64,000 bases of DNA from Opitutaceae bacterium (GCA_041395105.1 JAWLBB010000010.1:1-64000), one strand, 5' to 3'; numbered from the stretch's first letter, positions 18,796-28,525 are shown. Numbers and translations: made by a program. Notes: generated by a model from the sequence alone, not told the origin.

Positions 18796-20267
18796 TGGAC
18801 CACGTCCCCTTCCCTCACCGACCCCATGTCCTGGTAATAACGCCTGTGAAAGGGATTGAAGAGCCAGGCTTCCGGAATCGGCAGCCCGTCCCTCTTGAGA
18901 TCTTCGATCCTCTCCTGGATCCGCACCCGTCGTTCGTATTCAGGCATCAATGAGGGCCGCTCCTTCAGGCTGCGGGTGATCTCATCGTTGATGCGCTCCT
19001 GCACAAGGCTTGCCGCTTGAGCGGCGCTGATCTGGTCGGCGATGAAGGACCGATAGGTGTCCACTTCAACCCGCCGCCCGATCTCCGGCAGGATAAAGGG
19101 ACTGCTGGAACGGCTGATGGAATGTTTCTTCATCGCCTCCGCGTAGGCCTCGTGGACTCGCCACTCATTGGGGAATTCCGGCGGACGGAGGAATTCCTCA
19201 CTATCCAGGAAGTCCGGATTGACCGGCAGGGCGTCACCGGTCTCCACGATCATCCGGTTGTGGGTGTCGCTCGCCAAGTATTCGAAGAATCGATACGCAT
19301 GCTCCTTCTTCTCCGACTTCGTGTAGAGGCCAACGGTTCCACCGGCCACCCGGCAGTTGATATACTCGAAATGCGGCATGAACGAAGCCGAGTAATCCTG
19401 CCTGCCATAGTTTCGCAGGCGAACCAGCGCGAAACGCCCAAGATTGAGCATGGCGTAGTTGCCGCGGGCGAACAAAGCCATGCTCACACCCAGACCGCTT
19501 CCTTCCACAGCAAACGTGCTCTCCTCCTCCGGTCCGGGCAGAAGATGGTCCCTGAAGATCCACTGGTGAACCTTCTCCAGAACCCGGATATAGCGGGGAT
19601 CATCCAGACAGCATGCCGTCAGGGTTTCATTGTAAATGGACAGGCCCAGGCTTCGCATCAATTCATAGCGCTCGACCGAATTGGCAAAGAAGCGGCGCTG
19701 CCGTTCGCCCGGCAACCGATTCGCCGCGACGTAGCGACGCCCCCACTCCTCGAAGGTCTCAATATCCCAGGCCCTCGGCGGAATCCCGAGCCCGGCATCC
19801 CGAAAGGCTTCCACGTTGACCAGAAGCAGCGCAATCGAGGTACTCGCCGGGTAGCCCCATTGCCGACCGTCAATCATGAAATTGCTCCGGATCGACTCGA
19901 AGGTGCTCTCTGGACCAAAGCCATATTGCCGGGCCGGGCCGGTCAAGTCGGCCAGAATGCCCGTACTCTGCATGAGGTAGGTCTGGTCCGCATAGTTGTC
20001 AAAGAGATCGCCCCCCACTCCCGATATCCCCTGGATGAGTTTCTTGGACGGATCGTTGTTCGCGGCATCAATGCGCAAGTGGACGGGAGGGTATCCCTTT
20101 TCCACCAGCCAGTTTTCAAAAGAAGCCACCTGTCTGTTCCGTATGGGGCTGTTCGTGGTAACCCAGAAAAGAGTTGGAACATCGCTGAGATGCGAGGGTT
20201 GAATCCACCAGGTGATGCCGCCGGCAGCGAGGAGGAACACAAGCAGGCAGAAGAAAAGGCGCTTCAT
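18792..20267 (-). CDS. Sugar ABC transporter substrate-binding protein
   Basis: A 491-residue extracellular solute-binding protein (family 1-like). One N-terminal hydrophobic segment (FFCLLVFLLAAGGITWW) would act as signal or membrane anchor; there is no lipobox Cys. The mature part shows binding-protein features: LFWVTTNSPIRNRQVASFENWL, GGDLFDNYADQTYLMQSTGILADLT, GYPASTSIALLLVNVEAFRDAG and GNYAMLNLGRFALVRL. It is the first gene of the importer operon, divergent from the GntR/PBP1 regulator, with three candidate operators between them. The ligand is unknown; by context it is a (desulfated) sugar of the locus. Confidence 0.9.
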   Translation of the reverse strand: MKRLFFCLLVFLLAAGGITWWIQPSHLSDVPTLFWVTTNSPIRNRQVASFENWLVEKGYPPVHLRIDAANNDPSKKLIQGISGVGGDLFDNYADQTYLMQSTGILADLTGPARQYGFGPESTFESIRSNFMIDGRQWGYPASTSIALLLVNVEAFRDAGLGIPPRAWDIETFEEWGRRYVAANRLPGERQRRFFANSVERYELMRSLGLSIYNETLTACCLDDPRYIRVLEKVHQWIFRDHLLPGPEEESTFAVEGSGLGVSMALFARGNYAMLNLGRFALVRLRNYGRQDYSASFMPHFEYINCRVAGGTVGLYTKSEKKEHAYRFFEYLASDTHNRMIVETGDALPVNPDFLDSEEFLRPPEFPNEWRVHEAYAEAMKKHSISRSSSPFILPEIGRRVEVDTYRSFIADQISAAQAASLVQERINDEITRSLKERPSLMPEYERRVRIQERIEDLKRDGLPIPEAWLFNPFHRRYYQDMGSVREGDVVQ

Positions 20268-20315
20268 CTGAAAGAATATTCAAGGCATGCGCCAGCTGGC
20301 GAAATTCACATCTCC

Positions 20316-20466
20316 TTTTGAAACAAATGACCGGAAGCTCGAAGGAACGGCTTGTGTGACCCGGAAAAGCAAATGGTTCTGGCTTTCATGCTTACGGGAC
20401 TGGATTGATGAGGATCGACCGGGCAGAGGCAATTGATTTGTTTCAATTGGAGTTGATTTTTGTTTC
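20316..20466. promoter_or_regulatory. Three candidate operators in the importer/regulator divergent region
   Basis: Three related boxes lie in this 254-bp divergent region. They are TCATTTGTTTCAAAA (minus strand, 20316-20330), TTGATTTGTTTCAATTGG (20433-20450) and TTGATTTTTGTTTC (20453-20466). The middle one sits in a perfect inverted repeat, CAATTGA, 6-bp spacer, TCAATTG (20430-20449). ATTTGT resembles the half-site of AraR, a characterised GntR/PBP1 hybrid regulator. Autoregulation together with control of the importer is the natural inference. Confidence 0.5.
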
Positions 20467-20520
20467 TTAAAATGATTCAGAATACAACAAGAATCGAATA
20501 ACCTGCATCCACACCAACCC

Positions 20521-21597
20521 GTGAGACAACCTTCCAAAGAACACCAGGCCTTCGAACACATGATCCGGCGCAAGATCGCGAAGGAAGGATTCGCCCCGGG
20601 CACCCCTCTCCCGCCGACGCGGGATTTCGCCCGGGAGACCGGCTTGTCCAATTCCATGGTCTACCGTGTTCTGCTGAAGCTGGCTGACGAGAATATCATC
20701 CACCAGCACACCAATGGGCGCTTCTATCCCAGCACGGACGACATCACCGGTCGACAGACCGAACAGTCCTTTGCCTGCCTGCTCCCACGAATCGACGTCT
20801 GGAGCACGGCTCTCCAGGGAATCCTGAACGGCCTCACCGAGCGATCCCGTCACTATCGGCGGGGCACCCTGCTCTTCCATGAGGACAAGCTGATCCAGCA
20901 GGACGCCATCGGCGAAAAGCCGGTCTATGCCAGCGTGACGGAACAGCACGCTATGCTGGACGCCTTCCTCAAGCTGCATGGAGAGAAATGCGAAGGGATC
21001 ATTTTTGACAACATCTGGGCCGACGCAGCGATCGAGCCGTTCGCGAAGGAGCTCAAGAAGGCAGTCATCATCAATCGCACGACCCAACTGCCCTTCGCCT
21101 CGTGCGTTTGCGTCGACTACCGTCTTGGATCCACCCTTGCCCTGAGCCATTTTCTCGCCGCCGGTTTCGGCCGGATCTACTTCATCACCTCCTACGAGGA
21201 CTCCTACGTAAAGGAACTCAGGGCAACACTCCTGGAAACGGCCCGGGAGATCGGAGCGACTCTGGATGAATCGCATTGTCTGGTGGTGAGCGATTCAAAG
21301 ACACGAAGGGAAGTCCTGCAGAAAATCTGCAAAGGTCGCGCGCGAACCGGGATTTTCTGCCCCGAGGAGAATCACGCCCAGCTCATTCAGGCGGAAGCAC
21401 GTCTTTTGGGAATCGACGTACCGGGCAAGCTGGGGATACTTTCCGGCACCGGCACCCCAACCGCGGAGGGCGCCCATCTGAGCACCTTGAGCGTCGACTT
21501 TGCGCTGATCGGGATCCGCGCGGTTGATCTTCTGAGGGCGGAAGCTCCCGCGGAGGAAATCATCACCCCGAAACTGATCCGGCGCGAAACCACATGA
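20521..21597 (+). CDS. Transcriptional regulator, GntR-type helix-turn-helix with PBP1-like sugar domain
   Basis: 358 residues from a GTG start. Residues 8-70 form a GntR winged helix (PGTPLPPTRDFARETGLSNSMVYRVLLKLADENII, then NGRFYPS). The remainder is a LacI/GalR-type effector domain (EGIIFDNIW, VCVDYRLGSTLALSHFLAAGFGRIYFIT, GIFCPEENHAQLIQAEARLLGIDVPGKLGILSG, LSTLSVDFALIGIRAVDLL). This arrangement is that of AraR. It is divergent from the importer operon and overlaps the following glycosidase gene by 4 bp. It probably senses a sugar from the locus and controls the boxes described at 3016, 6670, 12123 and 20316; that is an inference. Confidence 0.9.
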   Translation: MRQPSKEHQAFEHMIRRKIAKEGFAPGTPLPPTRDFARETGLSNSMVYRVLLKLADENIIHQHTNGRFYPSTDDITGRQTEQSFACLLPRIDVWSTALQGILNGLTERSRHYRRGTLLFHEDKLIQQDAIGEKPVYASVTEQHAMLDAFLKLHGEKCEGIIFDNIWADAAIEPFAKELKKAVIINRTTQLPFASCVCVDYRLGSTLALSHFLAAGFGRIYFITSYEDSYVKELRATLLETAREIGATLDESHCLVVSDSKTRREVLQKICKGRARTGIFCPEENHAQLIQAEARLLGIDVPGKLGILSGTGTPTAEGAHLSTLSVDFALIGIRAVDLLRAEAPAEEIITPKLIRRETT

Positions 21598-23613
21598 AGT
21601 CGGTGATCCGCCCGATCGGGGGAGTCCCGAACCGCCAGATCCATCTCGATTTTCACAACTCGCCCGCGATTTCCGACATCGGGGCGGACTTTGATGCAGC
21701 CGCCTTTGCCGCAAAAGCATCGGCGGCGGACGCGCAGAGCATCACCCTCTTTGCCAAGTGCCACCACGGCATGTGCTACTACCCGACGCACTGCGGCACG
21801 CCACACCCGGCACTGAAGGGGCGCGATCTGCTGGGGGAGCAAATCGAAGCACTCCACCGCCTGGGAATCCGCTGCCCGCTTTATCTCACGGTCGGCCTTG
21901 ATGAACAAGCCGCCCATGCTCACCTGGATTGGCGGCAATTGACTCGTGAAGGTCATTCCATACGAGCCAGGCCAACCCTGGGAGACGATCTGCTGGCCGG
22001 CGGATGGTACTTCATGAACTGGCTCCATCCCGACTATCACGGATTGATCGAGACCCACGTCCGGGAACTGCTGGGCAGCTACGAGGTGGACGGGATGTTT
22101 TTCGACATTGTCGTCTTTGATCCTTCGGGCGGCTGGTCTCCCAAAGCCGCCGAATTCCGTCTGGCCCACGGCCTTCACCGCGAAGATCCGGGAACATTCG
22201 ACCGCTTCCAGGTCGCCGCACAAGAGCGATTTGCCAGGCACTTTATCCGCCTTATCAGGAATACGAACCCGAAAGCGAGTGTCTTCTACAACGCAGCGGC
22301 GGTCCTGACCACCGAAAGCAACATGGGCATCCGGATGCGAGCCCGGGAGCAGACTCATTACGAGATTGAATCCCTCCCGACGGGCCATTGGGGTTACCAT
22401 CACTTTCCGCGCATCGCGCGCTTCGTGGCAGGCATGGACTTGCCGTGGATCGGACAAACCGGACGATTCCAGAAAGGCTGGGGCGACTTCGGTGGAATCA
22501 AGCCGGTTCCCGCCCTCGAATACGAATGTTTCAGAACCCAGGCTCTCGGAGGAGCCATCGGCGTCGGGGATCAACTTCTCCCCAGGGGTCAGTTCGATCC
22601 GGATGCGATAAAGCTGATTGGTGAAGTATTCCAGAGGGTGAAGGCGGCTGAACCGTTCTACGAGGGCGCGGAGCCCTTGTTTGACATCGGCGTTTTCGCC
22701 GCCGGTTCGCCGGGGTGCGATTGGCCGGTCATCCAGAGGAGCGAATCCGGTGCCGTGATGCTGTGTCAGCGATCCCGGAGAAATCCCGTCCTGCTCGATG
22801 ATGCCGCGGCGTTTGAGTCGCTTCCGGCAGTGATCCTTCCGGATGAAGTGAGAGTTTCCGATTCGCTGGCAAAGCGATTGAGGGACTATTATGAAAACGG
22901 AGGGAAACTGGTCCTTTCCTTTCGATCGGGTTTTGACGAAGCCGGCAACTGGAAGCTTGGCTTCCTTCCAATTCGTCCAGGTTTACCTTCAGGCTCCAAA
23001 CCAACCTACTGGAGGACGACCCCCGAACTCTGCGAACGATGGTCGCACTCCGATCGGGTGGTGTACTCGGAGGGTATGAACACTCATCTGGAAGCGGGCG
23101 CGGAAATCCTGGTTCAGCGTGTTCTTCCCTGTTTCCAAAGGACGGACGCGCAGTTCAGTTCCCACTTCCAGGCTCCGCCCCGGCCGGAGGCAGATGCCAA
23201 TCCGGCGCTGATTGCCGGGAAGGGTTTCCTCTACTTTGCGGATCCCGTTTTCCGTGAGTTCCGCCAGAGCGGCCAGGTTTATCTCGGCGATATCTGGTGC
23301 GAGTGCCTGCACAGACTGCTGGGTAGTCCGCTTCTGGATGTCCACCTGCCGTCCTCCATCGATGCCATTCCCCTGCGAAAGGGTTGCGATCTGCACTTGA
23401 CACTGCTCCGCTACCTGCCGGTAAGAAAGCGCTTGAGATTGATATCATCGATGAACGGCTTCCATTTGACGGTGAGTTCCTTTCCTTTTCTCGCCCCCGG
23501 AGAAATTGATTCGATTTCCAGACAACTGGGAACTCGAGCCAGTAGACGGGAAGGGCTTTCGTCTGGAAGGCCACGGTCGTCTGTTGCTCCGTGCACCCGG
23601 CTATTTCGGTTGA
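21594..23613 (+). CDS. GHL6-like glycoside hydrolase, 3' end frameshifted
   Basis: A TIM-barrel glycosidase-like protein of the hypothetical glycosyl hydrolase 6 type, with a likely C-terminal glutamine-amidotransferase-like and beta-sandwich part. Supporting segments are RQIHLDFHNSP near the start, ITLFAKCHHGMCYYPT, RCPLYLTVGLDE, YEVDGMFFDIVVFDPSGG, HHFPRIARFVAG and FFDIV. The open frame changes near 23420, where the next frame reads KKALEIDIIDERLPFDGEFLSFSR. It changes again near 23504, where the last frame reads PEKLIRFPDNWELEPVDGKG and stops at 23611-23613. Two single-base deletions, one in a C run, explain this. The ATG overlaps the regulator's stop. GH family and substrate are uncertain; fucose- or galactose-type activity is possible. 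Confidence 0.7.
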
Positions 23614-23830
23614 TTGGCCGGGTGAGGAATGTCGCCTGCCCCAGACAACTGAACCATTGCCAATCGCTTGGTCCGCCTCCCTTCGTCCCTTAGTCGCTTC
23701 GCATAGTCGAACCCAGGAATCGAAGTTATGAAATGCGGTAACCATCATCCGCGCACGAATGTTCATGAAGCAGGTGCCGGGCTGCAGCCTGTCTGCCGAC
23801 AAATCAGGAGCGCTTCCGGCCCTTCTGTCC

Positions 23831-24328
23831 CTATCGATTGCGGTCAACCAGGACAAACGCCCGGCGGATCACCGGCACCAGCTCTCTCGCGCCGTTCCCT
23901 GGATAGTTGGCGTTCAGGACTGCCCTCGCTTGAGGTGCGTATTCCCGGCAACGTGTGACTAGCGCCTGGGTCAGGACCATCACACCGCGAATCGGTCGGC
24001 CGCCGATTGGATAGGGTCGCGGATCATTCGATCCAGCAAGAGTCGGCACGGCCCGGGGATGAACTCCGTCGAGTTCGCCATGCTTGAGTCGCCAGCGGAT
24101 GTTGGCTACTGTGTCTCCTCCCCATCCGAAATTGGCGGCATTCCAGCCGTGGAAACATTGCCTCCAGTGATCCAGGAGTTCCGGGTAGTCGGTGGCACCC
24201 CAGCGGCGGGTTATGGAATCGCCCACAAAACAGACATCGATCCCGCCCTGCCGGGCCTTTTCGACCAATTGCGCGTGGGCCAGCCGCGAGTTCTCGTCCG
24301 TTCGGGGAATGGAGGGGGCCGAGATCAT
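23831..24328 (-). pseudogene. Decayed SGNH/GDSL-family esterase
   Basis: The first half is a clear SGNH hydrolase: block I GDSITRRWG (catalytic Ser), block II FGWGGDT, then LDGVHPRAV. Block III, normally like LAGTNN, has become LAGSNDPRPY. The following CREYAPQARAVLNANYP is recognisable but altered, and the reading stops before the block V Asp-x-x-His needed for catalysis. Fragments such as ADRLQPGT appear in another frame further on. Start region GFGAEIEP just ahead of the ATG also reads like coding sequence. It follows the GH31 gene on the same strand. Several substitutions in addition to frame loss suggest true decay here. Confidence 0.7.
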
Positions 24329-24361
24329 CGGTTCAATTTCCGCGCCAAAGCCGGTGATCGC

Positions 24362-26635
24362 CTAATACGACAGTTCAAAGCGCGTGGCGCCGTCCGGAAT
24401 TCTGCCTGAAGGACCGCCGACGATTTGAACCTTTGCGTCGCTCAGGGTGCCATCGATCTCGAAGATCACCCTGTTTCCTTCCCGCTCGGCGGCGACTGTC
24501 GCGCGGACATTCCCTTTCAGGTCGAACAATTGGCAGGTGGCACGGGTGCCTTCGACAAGTTCATAAACTCTCAGGGAAACGCCCGTGGCATAGTCATAAT
24601 CGGGTCGATCGTCGCGGTCTCCGATTGCCAACAGGGAGCCTGGCCGCACGTATAGCGGCAGTGAGAGATACCCGTGACGTTCGCGGATCCAGCGTGCGCC
24701 TTCCCGCACTTCGCCGGTCAGCAGGTGTGTCCACCGACCACGGGGCAAATAGTAGTCGACCACACCGTCTTCCGCGAAAACCGGTGCGACGAGGAGGGAT
24801 CCTCCCAGCAGGTATTGGCGCTCGAGGGTTTCACAGGCCGGATCTCCGGGAAACTCCAGGAACATGGCGCGCAGGGTCGGGATACCCCCGCAGTGCGCCT
24901 CAACCGCCGCCGACCACAGATAAGGCATGAGGGTGCACTTCAGTTTGGTGAAAAAGCGCAGGACGTCGCAGGCTTCCTCGTCGTAGACCCAGGGCACACG
25001 ATAGCTGCTGCTGCCGTGAAGCCTGCTGTGGGAGGACAGGAGGCCGAAGGCAGTCCAGCGTTTGTAGACGGAGGCCGGGGAAGTCCCCTCGAAACCGCCG
25101 ATGTCGTGACTCCAGAAGCCGAACCCGCAGAGGCTCAATGAAAGTCCGCCGCGCAGACTCTCGGCCATGGATTCGAAGGTCGACCAGCAATCGCCGCCCC
25201 AGTGGACGGGAAAACGCTGACCGGACGCGTAGGAGGAACGGGCGAAGAGAACCGCTTCGCCCTCGCCGTGCGCCTCGCGAAGCAAGTCGAAGACACATTC
25301 GTTGTAGAGGACCGAGTAGAGGTTGTGCATCTTCTCCGGGTCTGCACCATCGTGATAGACGACATCTTCGGTCGGGATGCGTTCGCCGAAATCTGTCTTC
25401 AGCGTATCCACGCCCATCTCGAGCAGGCGCCGGAGATGCGAGGCATACCATGCGCGCGCCTCGGGATTGGTGAAGTCGACAATCGCCATGCCGGGCTGCC
25501 AGAGGTCGGTTTGCCAGACACTGCCGTCGGTTCGCCTGATGAAATACCCTTTCCCTGCGCCCTCCGCGAACAGTCTCGAGCGCTGTCCGATGTAGGGATT
25601 GATCCAGACGCAGATTCTCAAACCCCGATCGTGGAATCGTGAGAGCATGGCGGCCGGATCGGGAAAAACCCGCGGATCCCACTCGAAATTGCACCAATCG
25701 AATTCGCGCATCCAGAAGCAGTCGAAATGGAAGACATGCAGCGGGAGATCCCGTTCACGCATGCCCTCGATGAACCGGATGCAGGTCGCCTCATCGTAAC
25801 TGGTCGTAAACGACGTGGACAACCAGAGCCCGAAGGACCAGGCAGGCGGTAGAGCCGGGCGGCCGGTGAGTGCGGTCAGGCGACCCAGCACCTCCCTGGG
25901 CGTGGGACCGGCAATCACAAAGTATTCGAGACTCTCGCCCGGGATGCTGAACTGGATGCGGGAAACCTTTTCCGAGGCCACCTCGAAGGAAACGGGCCCG
26001 GCTTCGTTGACCAGCACGCCGTAGCCCCTGTTGGTCAGGTAAAAGGGAACGCTTTTATAAGCCTGCTCGCAGGCGGTCCCTCCGTCTTTGTTGGTGTTCT
26101 CGACAACCTGGCCGTTCTTCACAAATGCCGTGAAGCGTTCGCCCAGGCCATAAACGTTTTCGCCAACCCCGAGAGAGAGTTGATCGTGGACAAACGCTTT
26201 CCCATCGGCTCGCCGGATATAGCCCATGCCGCGGGAACCGCTCGTGGTGAGGACCCGACCTTCGGACTCAAAGGAAATCCCCCAACCGTTCCTGCGCCTG
26301 ACCCGCGCGGAAATCGAACCGGAACAAACCTGCTCCCATTCCTCATCGCGCCCGAAGGAAACCGCGGCATTGCCTTCAGTCTGGAGGGGAATGGTCGGGC
26401 CGGACCCTGTCCCTCCCTTGAAGTGCTCGATTCGCACCCGGATGACACCTTCAAGCGGCGAGTTGAGCGTGACCGTGAGCAAGGGTCCCTGAAGCGTGTC
26501 GCCGCGGTGCTTGATCGGGCGGGTCGGCGCATGAATGACCAGGCCATCCGCCTCCTCGCTGATGTCATGGGCTTCCGCCGGGTAATGCGCGGTGATTCCG
26601 GGCTGGTGCAGCCATTGGCCGTCGGTGAATTTCAT
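24362..26635 (-). CDS. GH31 alpha-xylosidase / alpha-glucosidase (YicI-like)
   Basis: A 757-residue GH31 enzyme with full-length architecture. The N-terminal beta-sandwich includes GENVYGLGERFTAFVKNGQVVENTNKDGG. The (beta/alpha)8 barrel follows with FHFDCFWMREFDWCNFEWD. The nucleophile region KTDFGERIPTEDVVYHDG closely resembles YicI, and the acid/base region is WGGDCWSTFESMAESLRGG. Next come CGFGFWSHDIGGFEG and SHSRLHGSSSYRVPW, then a C-terminal beta-domain. YicI-type enzymes release alpha-xylose or alpha-glucose from oligosaccharides. No signal peptide is seen. It is upstream of the SGNH pseudogene on the same strand, at the right edge of the glycan locus. Confidence 0.93.
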   Translation of the reverse strand: MKFTDGQWLHQPGITAHYPAEAHDISEEADGLVIHAPTRPIKHRGDTLQGPLLTVTLNSPLEGVIRVRIEHFKGGTGSGPTIPLQTEGNAAVSFGRDEEWEQVCSGSISARVRRRNGWGISFESEGRVLTTSGSRGMGYIRRADGKAFVHDQLSLGVGENVYGLGERFTAFVKNGQVVENTNKDGGTACEQAYKSVPFYLTNRGYGVLVNEAGPVSFEVASEKVSRIQFSIPGESLEYFVIAGPTPREVLGRLTALTGRPALPPAWSFGLWLSTSFTTSYDEATCIRFIEGMRERDLPLHVFHFDCFWMREFDWCNFEWDPRVFPDPAAMLSRFHDRGLRICVWINPYIGQRSRLFAEGAGKGYFIRRTDGSVWQTDLWQPGMAIVDFTNPEARAWYASHLRRLLEMGVDTLKTDFGERIPTEDVVYHDGADPEKMHNLYSVLYNECVFDLLREAHGEGEAVLFARSSYASGQRFPVHWGGDCWSTFESMAESLRGGLSLSLCGFGFWSHDIGGFEGTSPASVYKRWTAFGLLSSHSRLHGSSSYRVPWVYDEEACDVLRFFTKLKCTLMPYLWSAAVEAHCGGIPTLRAMFLEFPGDPACETLERQYLLGGSLLVAPVFAEDGVVDYYLPRGRWTHLLTGEVREGARWIRERHGYLSLPLYVRPGSLLAIGDRDDRPDYDYATGVSLRVYELVEGTRATCQLFDLKGNVRATVAAEREGNRVIFEIDGTLSDAKVQIVGGPSGRIPDGATRFELSY

Positions 26636-26740
26636 GAGGATCCTTGAGCGCTCATCTGTCCGGAGGTTTCAACCAGGATGACGGTGCATGCGAAACCTGC
26701 AGAATCCGATGCCACCGTGCAAATCGTTTCGGCTTGGCCT

Positions 26741-27601
26741 TCAGATCCTGCCATAGGCACGCAGCGTCGACAGAGCGTTCACTGTGAGGATGGACCGCCA
26801 TTCCCAGCGAGCCATTTCACTCGGTGGATCCCAACTGATCGGCCATCCACCGTCTTCTGCCTGGGCCGCTGCCAGGTCGTCCAGATGAGCTTCAAGCTGG
26901 GCATTGGAGAACAGTCTCCGGCAGAAGGAATCCGGTGACGGTGCAAAAGCGAGCGGTGTCAGGCCATATCCTGAAACGGGTGCATCTGCGTTGTAGCAAC
27001 CGGCTGTGGGGAGTTCCCGGGCCAGTTTCTCGAACAGAGCCTCCGCAGTTCCTGAATGCAGCCTCTCGAGCAGACAGAATGCCGTCAGGATCGTATGCGC
27101 ATCGGAAAACCGTGTAACGGCCATCAGCCGGACGCAGGCCTCGACAGCCGGCCCGAGCCATGGGTGTTCAATCCCCTGCCAGCTGGCCAGGCCGACCAGC
27201 CCGATCAACCGATCCAGGGACGGCGTCTCTCCAGTCGAAACGATCCAATGAGGCGCCCGGGGGTAGTTGCGCGCCGTCGGCAGGATGGCGGGAATGCCGT
27301 CTTCGAGACTCGCATGCCGCTGGAGGAAATCACAGACCCGGGTTGCGATTCCGGGGGAACGGAGACCGCAGTCATGGAGCAACTTCAGGCCGAACTCGAT
27401 AAAAAGGGGATGGCTGTCCGGTGCCCGCAGATCCGGTTCCAGAGCGTATCCGAAACCTCCATCTTCATTCTGATATGACCCGATGATCCGAACGATACGA
27501 TCTGCCGGCCCGCCACCGAAGCGATGCTCGAAGACGGCTCGTTCAAGCGCCCGGGCATTCCGCCATATGAAGTCGGTTCCTTTTTCGAGTCCGGGTGCCA
27601 T
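26741..27601 (-). CDS. Alpha/alpha-toroid protein (prenyltransferase/terpenoid-cyclase-like repeats)
   Basis: A 286-residue protein with repeats of the kind found in squalene-cyclase and prenyltransferase toroids. The first is IGSYQNEDGGFGYALEPDLR near residue 45 and the last AAAQAEDGGWPISWDPPSEMARWEWRS near residue 250; both carry the QxxDGGW/F pattern. No catalytic DxDD or DDxxD motif is apparent, so enzymatic activity is unproven. Many bacterial proteins of this kind are annotated only as hypothetical. There is no signal peptide and no obvious operon partner. Confidence 0.6.
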   Translation of the reverse strand: MAPGLEKGTDFIWRNARALERAVFEHRFGGGPADRIVRIIGSYQNEDGGFGYALEPDLRAPDSHPLFIEFGLKLLHDCGLRSPGIATRVCDFLQRHASLEDGIPAILPTARNYPRAPHWIVSTGETPSLDRLIGLVGLASWQGIEHPWLGPAVEACVRLMAVTRFSDAHTILTAFCLLERLHSGTAEALFEKLARELPTAGCYNADAPVSGYGLTPLAFAPSPDSFCRRLFSNAQLEAHLDDLAAAQAEDGGWPISWDPPSEMARWEWRSILTVNALSTLRAYGRI

Positions 27602-27778
27602 CGATTCAACTAATTGCCCTGAGTCAAACCTGGGGCACCTCCGGCCCGGATGCGAGACATGAATAATCGGACTGACCGTAGAACCTTTCCCGCCAGTGTG
27701 CCGCCGAATCCGCTTTTCGAAGCTCGAGCTCCGGCATTTGAGGTTGGCTTGGCTTGCAGATCCGATTCACTCCTCGTC

Positions 27779-28525
27779 ATGAAGTGGACCGAAGAAAGCC
27801 TTTCCTCCCTACCCACAGCCGGCGGATACAGGCTGCGGGGCGAAGCCATGACCCGGATCGAGGTCTTTTCGGACGCGGCCTTTGCCTTCGCCGTCACCAT
27901 GCTGGTGATATCGTTGAGCTCGATCCCGCAGAATTTCAAGGAACTCACTGAGGCCATGAAAGGCGTTCCGGCCTTCGCCGCGAGCTTCAGCGTCATCATG
28001 GTTTTCTGGGTCACCCATCGACGCTGGAGCCGGCGTTTCGGACTGGATGACGGAATATCGACCTTCCTGACGCTCGCGCTTGTTTTCATCATCCTCGTCT
28101 ATGTCTACCCCTTGAAGCTGATCATGAACATCATGTTCTTCGGTCTTTCGGGAGGTTGGTTTCCCTCCGAATTCGATCTCTCGAGTTCTGCCGAGGTTGC
28201 CGGTCTGGTCGTGATCTACGGCGCAGGTTTCTGCGCGTTGGCGTCGATCCAACTCGGCCTCTATCTCAGGGTCGCGTCCCTGGCGGATGACCTCTGCCTG
28301 AGCCGGCTCGAACGAATACTGGTCAAACAGGAACAGTTGGTCTGGTCGGTCCAGGCCACCGCCGGACTGTTGTCGGCAGTGCTCGCCTGGATCTTCATCA
28401 CGTCCCTGGGTTACCTCGCGGGATTCGTCTATTGTCTGATTCCAATCGTCATCCCCCTCATCACCTGGCGGACCAGGAGAGAAAAACAGGCTGTCCTGAC
28501 GGAGGTCAGCACCCAACCCGAATAA
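27779..28525 (+). CDS. TMEM175-family potassium channel protein
   Basis: 248 residues from ATG 27779 (MKWTEES); an earlier in-frame ATG at 27650 lacks supporting sequence. The signature RIEVFSDAAFAFAVTMLVI contains the RxxxFSD motif of TMEM175 (DUF1211) channels, whose first helix lines the potassium pore. About six hydrophobic helices follow, including MVFWVTHRRWSRRF and LALVFIILVYVYPLKLIM. Bacterial members have one such repeat and assemble as tetramers, whereas animal proteins have two. It stands alone between divergent genes and has no clear functional link to its neighbours. Confidence 0.8.
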   Translation: MKWTEESLSSLPTAGGYRLRGEAMTRIEVFSDAAFAFAVTMLVISLSSIPQNFKELTEAMKGVPAFAASFSVIMVFWVTHRRWSRRFGLDDGISTFLTLALVFIILVYVYPLKLIMNIMFFGLSGGWFPSEFDLSSSAEVAGLVVIYGAGFCALASIQLGLYLRVASLADDLCLSRLERILVKQEQLVWSVQATAGLLSAVLAWIFITSLGYLAGFVYCLIPIVIPLITWRTRREKQAVLTEVSTQPE

